DNA from: Dehalococcoidia bacterium
Lineage (GTDB): Bacteria > Chloroflexota > Dehalococcoidia > UBA2979
Reading direction: 5' to 3'
Assembly: GCA_023228825.1 (NCBI GenBank)
Contig: JALOAL010000004.1
Span: forward strand, 1-64,000
Length of the DNA: 64,000 nucleotides
The notes below the pieces were generated by a model that had not been told where the DNA came from, did no database searches, and was given only the letters and a program-made list of their open reading frames with translations. A program made the translations under genes and the position numbers. Position 1 is the stretch's first letter. Every line of letters starts with the position of its first letter. Below, in pieces: positions 24,869 through 32,929 of this stretch.

Positions 24869-26497
24869 CTACGTCACCTCCTCCGGCGCGCGCACCACGA
24901 TGCGGCCGTCCTCCACGCTCCACACCTGGTCGGCGAAGCGCCCGATCAGGTAGCGGTCATGCGTCACCACCACCACCGCGCCGCCGAATCCCTCCAGGGA
25001 CGCCTCGAACGCCTCGCGTGAGGCGAGGTCCAGGTGGTTCGTGGGCTCGTCCAGGAGGAGCAGGTTCGCGCCGCGCAGCATGAGGACGGCCATGGCCAGG
25101 CGGCGACGCTCACCGTAAGAGAGGCGTCCCAGCGGCGTGGTGGCCTGCTCGTGGCCCAGCAGCACGCGGTGCAGGAAGTTGAACGCCTCCGCCTCGCTCA
25201 CCCGCGCCTCCCGCCGCACAAGGTTGAGCGGGGTCTCGCCGGGTGCGCCCTCGCCGGCGTCGTCCTGGCGCAGGTAGCCGGGGACGACGCTGCCGGCCAC
25301 GGAGCGGCTTCCCGCCGCCGGCGCGAGTTCGCCCGCGATGGTGCGGAGCAGCGTGGACTTCCCGCACCCGTTCGGCCCCACCATCGCGATGTGCTGCCCT
25401 CGGTCCACCGTCAGGTCCAGGCCCTCGAGCAGCGTGCGCTGCGTGGGTCCGTCGCCGGCGGTGATGCGCGCGCCCACGAGTTCCACGAGGCGTGAGGAGG
25501 AGCGGTCCGCCGGCGCGAACGCCGCCTGGATGCCGTGTGGCAGGTCGCCGGGCCGCTGCACGCGGTCTGCGGCGGCGGCCTGGCGTTGCAGCCGTGCCTT
25601 GAGGGTGGTGGACCGCCGCGCGATCTTCTTCGCCTTCTTGCGGATGGCGAAGTCGATGGTGCTGTGTTCGATGTGGCGGGCGCGCGATTCGATCTGCGAG
25701 ATGTGCTCCTTCAGCCGACGTTCGTCGCGCTGCTGGCGGCCGTAGGCGGCCCACTGCTCCTCGCGGCGCCGTGCCTGCTCCACCGTCCACTCCGTGTAGT
25801 CGCCGACGAACACCTCCGCCGCCCCGCCGTCCGAGGCGAGCACCAGCAGCCCGTCCGCCACGGCGTCCAGCAGTACGCGGTCGTGGGAGACCACCAGCGC
25901 GGCGCCTTTGAACGCGGCGAGGCGGTCCTCCAGCCAGCGGATGCCGGTCAGGTCCAGGTGGTTGGTGGGCTCGTCCAGGAGGAGGACGTCCGCGGGCGTG
26001 GCCATCACCTCCGTCAGCGCCAGTTTCGCCTGCTCACCCCCGGAGAGGCTCGCCAGCGGCGTTCCCGCCGCCAGCCCGCCCACCCCCAGTGCCACCCGTG
26101 CGTCCGAGCCGTCCGTGCCATCGCCGAGCACGGTGAGGAGGCGGTCGTACTCGTCCAGGAGGGCGGCGTCCTGCGGTGAGGCGGCCAGGCGCGCGCCGAG
26201 CGTCGCGAGCGCCTGCGCGGTGGCGTCCGGGAACAGCGCGGGGAAGCGCTCCCCGGCGGTGACGCCCGCGGGCGCATCCACGGCCTGGCGCAGGAACGCG
26301 ACGCGGTGGCCGGGGGGCGCCTGGACGCGTCCCTCGTCTGCGGGAAGGTCGCCGGCCGCAATGCGGAGCAGGGTGGACTTGCCGCTGCCGTTGGGCCCCA
26401 CCACGCCCAGCACCTGGCCGGCGTTGACCACGGCGGAGACGGTGGACAGCACGGTGCGCGGGCCGAAGCGGCGCGTGACGTGTTCGATTCGCAACAT
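24869..26497 (-). CDS. ABC-F family ATPase
   Basis: A 542-residue protein with two ABC ATPase domains and no membrane segment. The first Walker A is GPNGSGKST (34-42) with signature LSGGE; the second is GPNGCGKST with signature LSYGE. Both have LLLDEPTNHLDL. A charged linker (about residues 245-310, ERRLKEHISQIESRARHIE, KKAKKIARR) separates them. ABC-F proteins act on the ribosome E site (translation factors or antibiotic protection). Which role applies cannot be decided here. The start follows GAGGG. Confidence 0.92.
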   Translation of the reverse strand: MLRIEHVTRRFGPRTVLSTVSAVVNAGQVLGVVGPNGSGKSTLLRIAAGDLPADEGRVQAPPGHRVAFLRQAVDAPAGVTAGERFPALFPDATAQALATLGARLAASPQDAALLDEYDRLLTVLGDGTDGSDARVALGVGGLAAGTPLASLSGGEQAKLALTEVMATPADVLLLDEPTNHLDLTGIRWLEDRLAAFKGAALVVSHDRVLLDAVADGLLVLASDGGAAEVFVGDYTEWTVEQARRREEQWAAYGRQQRDERRLKEHISQIESRARHIEHSTIDFAIRKKAKKIARRSTTLKARLQRQAAAADRVQRPGDLPHGIQAAFAPADRSSSRLVELVGARITAGDGPTQRTLLEGLDLTVDRGQHIAMVGPNGCGKSTLLRTIAGELAPAAGSRSVAGSVVPGYLRQDDAGEGAPGETPLNLVRREARVSEAEAFNFLHRVLLGHEQATTPLGRLSYGERRRLAMAVLMLRGANLLLLDEPTNHLDLASREAFEASLEGFGGAVVVVTHDRYLIGRFADQVWSVEDGRIVVRAPEEVT

Positions 26498-26772
26498 GGA
26501 GGCCCTCGAAGGCGCAGGCGGCTGCCGGGCGGCGCGAAGCGTCGCTGCGAGATCAGGGGCGAGTGGTGCTGCCGTCTGCGTCAGTCTGGAAGCGGCCTCG
26601 TGCGTGGAGCGTGTGGAGGCCGTGCCCGGGCGGGCCCGCGCTCGGGGCGCGGGTGGGGGTGAAGCACGAATCGCCCGGTCTTATGCCAGCAACGGAGCCC
26701 TCCGAGGGGTACTGCGCGATCATACAACGCGGCCGCACAGATGTGATACGTGCCGCCAGCGGCGGGCTGCTC

Positions 26773-26778
26773 TACCGT
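26773..26778 (+). promoter_or_regulatory. -10 box (TACCGT) for a leaderless start
   Basis: TACCGT occupies -12 to -7 relative to the ATG at 26785 and no ribosome site is present. Confidence 0.4.
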
Positions 26779-26784
26779 CGCCAC

Positions 26785-27501
26785 ATGCTCACGCTTCGCA
26801 ATCCCCACAGCGTCCTGGCGGCGCTTGCCGCGCGTCCGGAGGACGTGGCGGAGGTGCGGCTGCCCGGCGGCCGCGCGCAGGGCGCCTGGGAGCGCGTGCT
26901 GGCCGAGGCCAACCGCCTGGAGCGCCCGGTGCGCGCCTTCGATGCCGACCGTCGCCGCCCTCGGGAGGGCGGGGGGCGCAGGGGCGCGGAGGCGCTGGTG
27001 CACGAGCGGGCGCCCACGCCCATCGAGCAGTTGTTTGACGCCCCGGCGGCGGGCGACCTCTGGATCGCGCTGGACGAGGTGCAGGATCCGCACAACGTGG
27101 GCGCCATCTTCCGGGCCGCGGCGTTCTTTGGCGTGCGAGGCATTGTCACCACGGACGTGCGGGCGGCCTCGCTGACCTCCGTGGTGTACGACGTGGCGAG
27201 CGGGGGTGTGGAGGCGGCGCCGTTTGCCATCCAGAAGAACCTGCGTCGCGCGCTGGAGGCGGCGAAGGCCTCGGGCGTGTGGGTGCTCGGCGCCACCGAG
27301 CACGCCGAGCGTGACGTGGAGGAGGTCCCGCGCGACCGGCCGTGGCTGCTGGTGATGGGCAACGAGGAATCTGGCCTGCGCCGTCTCACGCTGGAGACCT
27401 GCGACGAGGTCTGCCGCATCACGCCACGCGGCGAGCAGGTGACGTCACTCAACGTCTCGCTGGCCACGGGCATCCTCGTGGCGATGCTGTCACGCAGGTA
27501 A
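26785..27501 (+). CDS. SpoU-family 2'-O-ribose RNA methyltransferase
   Basis: A 238-residue SPOUT methyltransferase like RlmB/TrmH, adding a methyl group to a ribose 2'-O of 23S rRNA or tRNA. It has an N-terminal substrate-binding part (1-75), then the trefoil-knot domain with DEVQDPHNVGAIFRAA (motif 1), LVMGNEESGLRR (motif 2) and ITPRGEQVTSLNVSLATGILV (motif 3). The ATG at 26785 begins at the normal N-terminus. No Shine-Dalgarno site is seen, which fits a leaderless message. RlmB is likely but TrmH-type targets are not excluded. Confidence 0.9.
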   Translation: MLTLRNPHSVLAALAARPEDVAEVRLPGGRAQGAWERVLAEANRLERPVRAFDADRRRPREGGGRRGAEALVHERAPTPIEQLFDAPAAGDLWIALDEVQDPHNVGAIFRAAAFFGVRGIVTTDVRAASLTSVVYDVASGGVEAAPFAIQKNLRRALEAAKASGVWVLGATEHAERDVEEVPRDRPWLLVMGNEESGLRRLTLETCDEVCRITPRGEQVTSLNVSLATGILVAMLSRR

Positions 27502-27515
27502 CCCCGGGCCACGTG

Positions 27516-28190
27516 CTACCGGTTAGCGCCGGTGCGGGCGTCGATGTAGGCGCCGAGGAAGTCTCGGGTCCAGGTCACGAAGTCGCCGGTGGCGTCCGCC
27601 AGGGCAATCACCGCCTCGTCCTCCAGCAGCACATACGCCTCGGCAGGAGCGCCGGCGGCGTCGTGACCGCTCCACACCAGGGTGGCGGGCTGTCCGGAGG
27701 CGACGGTGAGGGCGGGTGGGCCGGCCTCGGCGGCGCGGATCGGGTCCGTGTACCAGGTGAGGCCGCCGAACTCGAGCAGTTCGGTGGCGCTCTCCTCCGC
27801 GCTCTCGTCCAGCCCCAGCATGCGGAGGACGTCCCGGGGATCCTCGGTGAGCCCCACCGCGGAGGCCATCGCCGTCCACTGCGCAGCGCCCGGCAGCGGC
27901 GCCTCCAGTCGCCGGGCGACCGTCATGCTGCGGTCCGCCAGCGCGTGCCAGACGGCGGCCAGGCGTCGGGCGGCCTCCACGGACTCCTGCAGCAGCAGCG
28001 CCGCGAGGGAGCCTCGGTAGGTGGTGTCTGCCAGGAAGATGCCCGTCAGCACGTTGTCCGCCACCACCTGCGGCTTCCAGGCGGTGGTGGACTCGTAGGC
28101 GCGCAGGAAGGCGACCTCCTCGCGTGGGCGGGAGGGCGGAGGCGCCTCGATATCTTCGGGGGCCGGATCGGTGCGGTCGGGTTCGGGCAC
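27516..28190 (-). CDS. Hypothetical protein divergent from the regulator
   Basis: A 224-residue soluble protein with an acidic, Pro-rich N-terminus, helical middle part (AALLLQESVEAARRLAAVWHALADRSM) and a C-terminal region resembling a small regulatory fold (LTVASGQPATLVWSGHD..., EAYVLLEDEAVIALADATGDFVTWTRDFL). No family recognised. The GTG start (28190) has GGGAG 7 bases before it and lies 56 bases from the start of the divergent STAND/BTAD regulator, so it could be a target or partner of it. That is inference. Confidence 0.7.
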   Translation of the reverse strand: MPEPDRTDPAPEDIEAPPPSRPREEVAFLRAYESTTAWKPQVVADNVLTGIFLADTTYRGSLAALLLQESVEAARRLAAVWHALADRSMTVARRLEAPLPGAAQWTAMASAVGLTEDPRDVLRMLGLDESAEESATELLEFGGLTWYTDPIRAAEAGPPALTVASGQPATLVWSGHDAAGAPAEAYVLLEDEAVIALADATGDFVTWTRDFLGAYIDARTGANR

Positions 28191-28233
28191 GTTGCAACTC
28201 CCGTGGGATACGCTTGCGCGTCCGTGATGCGAC

Positions 28234-28239
28234 TAGAAT
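28234..28239 (+). promoter_or_regulatory. -10 box (TAGAAT) for the leaderless regulator
   Basis: TAGAAT ends 7 bases before the GTG at 28247, with no Shine-Dalgarno site. Confidence 0.5.
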
Positions 28240-28246
28240 ACGTGCC

Positions 28247-31200
28247 GTGACGCTCCACCCCATCGGGACGCCCGAGCCGGAGCGACCGCCCGAGCGGCCG
28301 CAACGACGCTTCCTGCCGAAACTCGTCCCGCCGCGCCGCCGCGGCGACACGATCCGGCGGGAGCGCCTGCACGCCCTCATGGAGGACGCGCTCGAGTACG
28401 ACGTCACGCTGATCAGCGCGCCCGCCGGCTACGGCAAGTCCACGTTGGCCGTGGACTGGTGCGAAGATGCCGCGATCCCCCTGGCCTGGCTCTCGCTGGA
28501 CCAGCAGGACATGGACCCGCTGGCGCTCGTGGGCAACATCGTGGCCGCCGTGCGGCGGGTGTTCCCGGACGCGCTGGAGGAGCAGGCGCAGCGCCTGGAG
28601 ACGGGGGGGCAGCCGTCCGCCGCCGCGGCCGTGATCGCGGAGATCGCCGCCTCCGCCGCGGTAGAGGTGGACGAACTCTTCGTGCTGGCGCTGGACGACC
28701 TGCACGTTCTGGACGGCGCGCCGGAGGCCATGCGCGTGGTGGACGCGCTGGTTCGCTCCGTGCCCATGAACATGCGGCTGATGCTGCTCTCGCGCTCGTG
28801 GCCCTCGCTCGGGTCCCTCGCGCGGCTGACGGCCCAGCGGCGCGTGGCCACGGTGGGCGCGCGCGACCTGGTCTTCACGCCGGAGGAGGCCGCCGCCTTC
28901 CTGGAACAATCGCGGGTGCCAGAGGGCGAGGCGCGCGCGCAGTTGATCCGCCGCGCGGACGGATGGGCCGCCGCGCTGGCGGTGATGGCCGACCACGTGG
29001 AGGGCGACGGGTCCGCCGCCGTGGCGCCGGAACTGGAGTTCATCCTCGCCCAGTTCATCGACCTGGAGGTGCTGGACCGCCTCACCCCGCAGCAGTTGGA
29101 CATGCTCACCGCCTGCTCCGTCCTGGCCACCTTTGACCGCGAGTTCGCGCAGGCCCTGACGAAGAACGACCAGGCCGCCGCTGTGCTGCGCGAGTTGGAG
29201 CAGAGCAACCGCTTCCTGGCCCGGCTGGCGGACGCGGACTCCGGCGGCGAGTGGTACCGGATGCACGCGCTCATCCGCGAGCACCTGACCACGCGCCTGG
29301 AACGGGAGGAGCCCGGCCGCCTGCAGGAACTGCGCCGCCAGGCTGCCGCCCTCTGTGCGCGTCGGGGCCTGCTGGTCACCGCGGTGGACCTCTCCATCGC
29401 GGCGGGCGACTGGGGCGAGGTGGTCCGCGAGTTGTACGACACGCGGGAGGACCTCTACCAGCGCGGCGAGTGGAGCACGCTCGCCGGCTGGATCGACCGG
29501 CTGCCGGAGGAGATCCTGCAGGAGGAGGCGGACCTCGCGCTGGTGCGTGCGCGCCTGGCCGCGAAGTTCGGCCAGCGGCAGGAGTGCCTCGCACGCCTCG
29601 ACCGTATCGAGGGCGGCCCGCCGCTGGAGGACGAGCAGCGCGTGCGCGTGCTGCTTTACCGCGGCATCGCCTACCGCGACCTGGGCCGTCTCGCCGACGC
29701 GATCGAGGCGTGCCGGAGCGCCCGCCAGGTGGCGCTCGAGTCGCTTTCGGACGGACATCCGGTCTACGCGGAGATCGACTTCGAGGAGGGCGTGACGCTG
29801 GTGCGGTCGGGGCAGTTCCCCGCCGCGAAGGAGCGCCTGGCCCAGGCCGTGGAAGCGTTCGAGCGTGGGGGCGATCTCCACCGGACGGCGGAGTCGCACG
29901 ACGTGCTGGGTGTGACCACGTATTACTCGGGCGACCTGGCGGAGTCGATGTCCGAGTTCACCTCGGCCCAGCGCCGCTGGCGGATGCTGGCCGACCCGCA
30001 GGCCCAGATCGGCACCATGAACAACATGGGGAACGTCCAGCACATGCTGGGCGAACTGGAGACCGCCCGCGACACCTTTGACGGCGTGGTGACGCGCGCC
30101 AGCCAGATCGGCAACCACCGCTACGAGGCGTACGGCAAGGAAGGCCTGGCCACGGTGGAGCGAGACCTGGGGCGGCTCGAAAACGCCATCACGCTCTACA
30201 CCGTGGCGATCCACGAGGCGCAGGAGATCGACGATCCGGCGCTGATCCTGGCCGCCACCTACGGGCTGGCCATGTGCTACCGGGAGCGGGGCGAGTTCCC
30301 CCGCGCTCGGACGCTCCTGGACCACGGGCTCCGCTCCGCGGAGCAGAGTGGAGCGCTGCTGCAGCAGACCCGCTTCCGCGCGGGGATTGGGGCCACGCTG
30401 GTGGGCCAGCAGCAATACCAGGACGCCATCGGCATGCTCGAGCGGGCGGTGGCGGAGGCTGAGCAGTCTGGGGCGCGCCGCGAGCAGGCGGTGGCCCGCC
30501 TGTTGCTCGCCAACGCCTGCTTCCAGGGGCGCCGCCGTGCGCAGGCGCTGGAGCACCTGGCGGAGGTGCACCGCATCACGGAGGACCTGGGGTATGACCA
30601 GTTCCTGCTGTCAGAGGCGCGGCAGATGTCAGACCTGGTGGAGTACGCCGTGGCCCGGCGCGTGGGCGGCGAGTACTACCGGTCGCTGCTCACCCGTATC
30701 CACCCGACGCAGGAGTCCGAGCGCGAGGCGGACCTGCCGGCGGCGTTCCGCGTGCGTGCGGAGGCCTTCGGCGGCGCGCGCGTGACGGTGGACGGCCGCG
30801 CTATCCAGGACATGGAGTGGCGCAGTGAACGCTCCAAGGAGTTGTTCTTCTACCTCCTGCATCGCGGACGGCCCATGCGCAAGGAAGAGATTGCGCTGGA
30901 GTTGTGGCCGGATGTGGGACCGAAGCAACTGAACAGCGCGTTCCACACCACGCTCTATCGCCTCCGCAAGGCCATCCACCCCCAGGTGGTGATCCAGGCG
31001 GCCGGCGGCTACCAGGTGAACCCGGACTTCGACGTCTCCTATGACGCTGCGGAGTTCGAGGAGTTCGCTCGCAAGACGGACCAGGCGGAGCCGGGGACGG
31101 ACGAGTGGGCGGAAGGCCTGAGCAAGGTCATCGGCCTCTACCGCGGCCCGTTCGCCTCCTCGTTCGAGGGCGAATGGGCGGAGGAGGCGCGCCGGCGCTA

Positions 31201-31513
31201 CGAGGAGATGTACCTCTCCTCCATGCTCGCCCTGGCCTCCGCAGCCCTTCACCGCGGCGATGCGGCCGAGGCGATCACGATGGCGGGGTCCGTGATCGAG
31301 GTGGACCCGCTGAACGAGGACGCCACGCTGCGGCTGATGGAAGCGCACGTGTGGCGTGGCAACCTGGACCTGGCTGCCCGCGCATACCGCCGGCTGCATG
31401 ACGAAATGCGCGCGGAACTCGGCTCCGAGCCCTCCGCGCGAGTGCGCACCCTCTATCAGCGCGTGCTTTCCGGCGATGCCCTGGACGACTCCACCGCGCC
31501 CCATTCGCGATAA
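28247..31513 (+). CDS. STAND-ATPase/TPR/BTAD transcriptional regulator
   Basis: A 1088-residue signal-responsive regulator. The N-terminal MalT-like STAND NTPase has Walker A APAGYGKST (to residue 66) and Walker B LFVLALDDLHVL. Then come helical repeats of the TPR type (about 360-800; GDLAESMSEFTSAQRRW, MNNMGNVQHMLGELETARDTFDGVV). The C-terminus has an OmpR-like winged helix (about 839-930, RSERSKELFFYLLHRG, KEEIALELWPD, LNSAFHTTLYRLRKAI) and a BTAD domain. TPRs in such proteins bind the inducer, sometimes a peptide. GTG 28247 is chosen because a TAGAAT box fits a leaderless start. A 33-codon exported-peptide gene follows 161 bases downstream on the same strand. Confidence 0.9.
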   Translation: MTLHPIGTPEPERPPERPQRRFLPKLVPPRRRGDTIRRERLHALMEDALEYDVTLISAPAGYGKSTLAVDWCEDAAIPLAWLSLDQQDMDPLALVGNIVAAVRRVFPDALEEQAQRLETGGQPSAAAAVIAEIAASAAVEVDELFVLALDDLHVLDGAPEAMRVVDALVRSVPMNMRLMLLSRSWPSLGSLARLTAQRRVATVGARDLVFTPEEAAAFLEQSRVPEGEARAQLIRRADGWAAALAVMADHVEGDGSAAVAPELEFILAQFIDLEVLDRLTPQQLDMLTACSVLATFDREFAQALTKNDQAAAVLRELEQSNRFLARLADADSGGEWYRMHALIREHLTTRLEREEPGRLQELRRQAAALCARRGLLVTAVDLSIAAGDWGEVVRELYDTREDLYQRGEWSTLAGWIDRLPEEILQEEADLALVRARLAAKFGQRQECLARLDRIEGGPPLEDEQRVRVLLYRGIAYRDLGRLADAIEACRSARQVALESLSDGHPVYAEIDFEEGVTLVRSGQFPAAKERLAQAVEAFERGGDLHRTAESHDVLGVTTYYSGDLAESMSEFTSAQRRWRMLADPQAQIGTMNNMGNVQHMLGELETARDTFDGVVTRASQIGNHRYEAYGKEGLATVERDLGRLENAITLYTVAIHEAQEIDDPALILAATYGLAMCYRERGEFPRARTLLDHGLRSAEQSGALLQQTRFRAGIGATLVGQQQYQDAIGMLERAVAEAEQSGARREQAVARLLLANACFQGRRRAQALEHLAEVHRITEDLGYDQFLLSEARQMSDLVEYAVARRVGGEYYRSLLTRIHPTQESEREADLPAAFRVRAEAFGGARVTVDGRAIQDMEWRSERSKELFFYLLHRGRPMRKEEIALELWPDVGPKQLNSAFHTTLYRLRKAIHPQVVIQAAGGYQVNPDFDVSYDAAEFEEFARKTDQAEPGTDEWAEGLSKVIGLYRGPFASSFEGEWAEEARRRYEEMYLSSMLALASAALHRGDAAEAITMAGSVIEVDPLNEDATLRLMEAHVWRGNLDLAARAYRRLHDEMRAELGSEPSARVRTLYQRVLSGDALDDSTAPHSR

Positions 31514-31535
31514 CATCACGCATAGAAGCGGGGCC

Positions 31536-31599
31536 GGCGAGGTTGAAATCTGAATAAACCTCTCGCCTTGTGCGCGACGGCGCAATCTGGAAAGAGGTT
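31536..31599 (+). ncRNA. Leader with two mutually exclusive stems
   Basis: GGCGAGGTT (31536-31544) can pair with AACCTCTCGCC (31557-31567, 2-base bulge). The same AACCTCT (31557-31563) can instead pair perfectly with AGAGGTT (31593-31599), enclosing a CGCC/GGCG inner helix. A further TGGCGC/GCGCCA hairpin lies at 31639-31654. This leads into the small-peptide gene. It resembles a switchable leader or a terminator/antiterminator, but no known riboswitch consensus matches. Confidence 0.4.
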
Positions 31600-31674
31600 G
31601 GTAAGAGGCACCCCCGTAGTTTCACGGCGTCATCTGGCTGGCGCGGCTGCGCCACTCATCGGGGAGAGAACACC

Positions 31675-31776
31675 ATGCGCCGCATCATCAACACCGCTTC
31701 CGCCGCCGCTATCACCGCCGCCGTCCTCGTGGCCACCGCCGCGTCTGCTTCGGCGGAGATGATCCTGCCCTGGTAG
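31675..31776 (+). CDS. Small exported peptide precursor (mature EMILPW)
   Basis: A 33-residue product: a basic N-region (MRRIINTAS), a hydrophobic core (AAAITAAVLVATAA), a classic signal-peptidase I site (SASA/E) and only six residues after it, EMILPW. GGGGAGAG precedes the ATG by 6-7 bases. There is no room for a mature protein, so the product is either a secreted hexapeptide or the free signal peptide. It lies directly downstream of a TPR-containing regulator on the same strand, as peptide pheromone genes do in RRNPP systems. Function is inference; the reading frame and ribosome site are direct observations. Confidence 0.65.
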   Translation: MRRIINTASAAAITAAVLVATAASASAEMILPW

Positions 31777-31795
31777 GTCAGAGACGGACAGCAGG

Positions 31796-31801
31796 TATAA
31801 C
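31796..31801 (+). promoter_or_regulatory. -10-like box upstream of HDOD gene
   Basis: TATAAC at 31796-31801 is the best -10 match in the gap before the HDOD gene. The transcript start would be near 31808, giving a ~79-base leader. No -35 is clear. Confidence 0.35.
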
Positions 31802-31886
31802 CGTGCTCGGCGCCCAGCGTCGGGTTGGGTGGCCCGGGGAGTCGCGCTACCCCTCTGAAGCGACTTCCCGGGTTCCTTATTCCGCC

Positions 31887-32777
31887 ATGTCGCAGTCTGG
31901 CGTGCGCCGCATGTCGGCACATTCCGGGCTCGATGCGTTGGTCGAGGAGATCGCCGATCTCAGGCCGCTGCCAGCCGTAGCCGCCCTCGTGCTGCAGATC
32001 GCAGAGGGAGAACGATTCTCCGCTCACGAATTGGCCCAGGCGATCTCCTCCGACCCCGCGCTCACCGCCCGCGTCCTGCGTCTGGCGAACTCCGCGTACT
32101 ACGGGTTCCCCCGCCAGATCACCACCGTGCGCGACGCCGTGGTGATCCTGGGCTTCCGCCAGGTACGTGCCGCCGCGCTCACCACCTGCGCGATTCAGGC
32201 GCTGTACCCGGACGAGGCGCTGGACGCGCGCGCGTTCTGGCAGCATGCCGTCACCGTGGGCATGCTCACGGAGATGCTGGCCCGGTCCGCGCAGCAGCAC
32301 CAGGACGAGGCCTTCACCGCCGGGGTCCTCCACAACATCGGCCGCCTGGCGTTGGTGCAGACGCTCCCTTCCGCGTTCGAGGACGCCCGCCGCCTGGCCG
32401 CGCGCTCCCGCATCCCCCTGCACCAGGCGCAACAGGCGTTGCTGGGGTACACGGACGCGGAGGTCGGCGGCGCGCTGGCGCTGCACTGGCAGTTCCCGGC
32501 CCACCTGAGCATCGCCATCGCCTCGCACCCGAGGCCCGCGGACGACCTGCCGGAGTCGCAGACGCTCGCGCGCATGGTGTCGCGGGCACGTGCGCTGGCG
32601 GCGGGACACGGCGTCACGGACGGCGTGGAGACGCCCCGTCCCGTCGCGTGGCCCCCGGACCGGTGCGGCAGCGCCGCCCCGGAGGCAGACCTGCCCATGC
32701 TCGCGCTGGGCGGAGGCTTCCCCACGCTCCTCCACCGCGCATCCACGTTCGTAGAGCACACCGCCGCCCTGCCCTGA
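31887..32777 (+). CDS. HDOD-domain protein
   Basis: About 296 residues. An HDOD domain fills residues ~25-220 (LPAVAALVLQIAEGE, SDPALTARVLRLANSAYYGFP, RDAVVILGFRQVRAAALTT, AGVLHNIGRLALV). The HD pair is HN here, so metal-dependent hydrolysis is unlikely and a scaffolding or signalling role is expected. The C-terminal ~75 residues are unassigned. The start is uncertain (ATG 31887 or 31911, no ribosome site at either). It is the first gene after the small exported-peptide gene. Three 22-bp repeats begin at its stop codon. Confidence 0.82.
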   Translation: MSQSGVRRMSAHSGLDALVEEIADLRPLPAVAALVLQIAEGERFSAHELAQAISSDPALTARVLRLANSAYYGFPRQITTVRDAVVILGFRQVRAAALTTCAIQALYPDEALDARAFWQHAVTVGMLTEMLARSAQQHQDEAFTAGVLHNIGRLALVQTLPSAFEDARRLAARSRIPLHQAQQALLGYTDAEVGGALALHWQFPAHLSIAIASHPRPADDLPESQTLARMVSRARALAAGHGVTDGVETPRPVAWPPDRCGSAAPEADLPMLALGGGFPTLLHRASTFVEHTAALP

Positions 32778-32843
32778 CACAGTTGTAACGCAGCCCGGAC
32801 ACGGCTATAACGCAGGCCTGACGTAGTCGTAACGCAGCCCGGA
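32778..32843. repeat. Three imperfect 22-bp tandem repeats after HDOD stop
   Basis: Units 32778-32799, 32800-32821 and 32822-32843 share TAACGCAG and CCxGAC elements. They start at the base after the stop codon of the HDOD gene. Confidence 0.85.
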
Positions 32844-32929
32844 CGCAGACGGAGAGCGGCTGAGGAACCAGTCTCCGACCATCCTCTGAACGACCCGAAG
32901 GTCCCCAGCCTGATCGGCACGTTTCAGTC

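Noticed and set aside
28046..30571. 841-codon open frame on the minus strand
   Set aside because: Antisense of the STAND/BTAD regulator; its product is a low-complexity Arg/Gln/His-rich string without domains.
31803..31887. GTG start at 31803 for the HDOD gene
   Set aside because: The added 28 residues show no family content, and the start lies only 1 base after a TATAAC box, so the transcript would begin after the codon.
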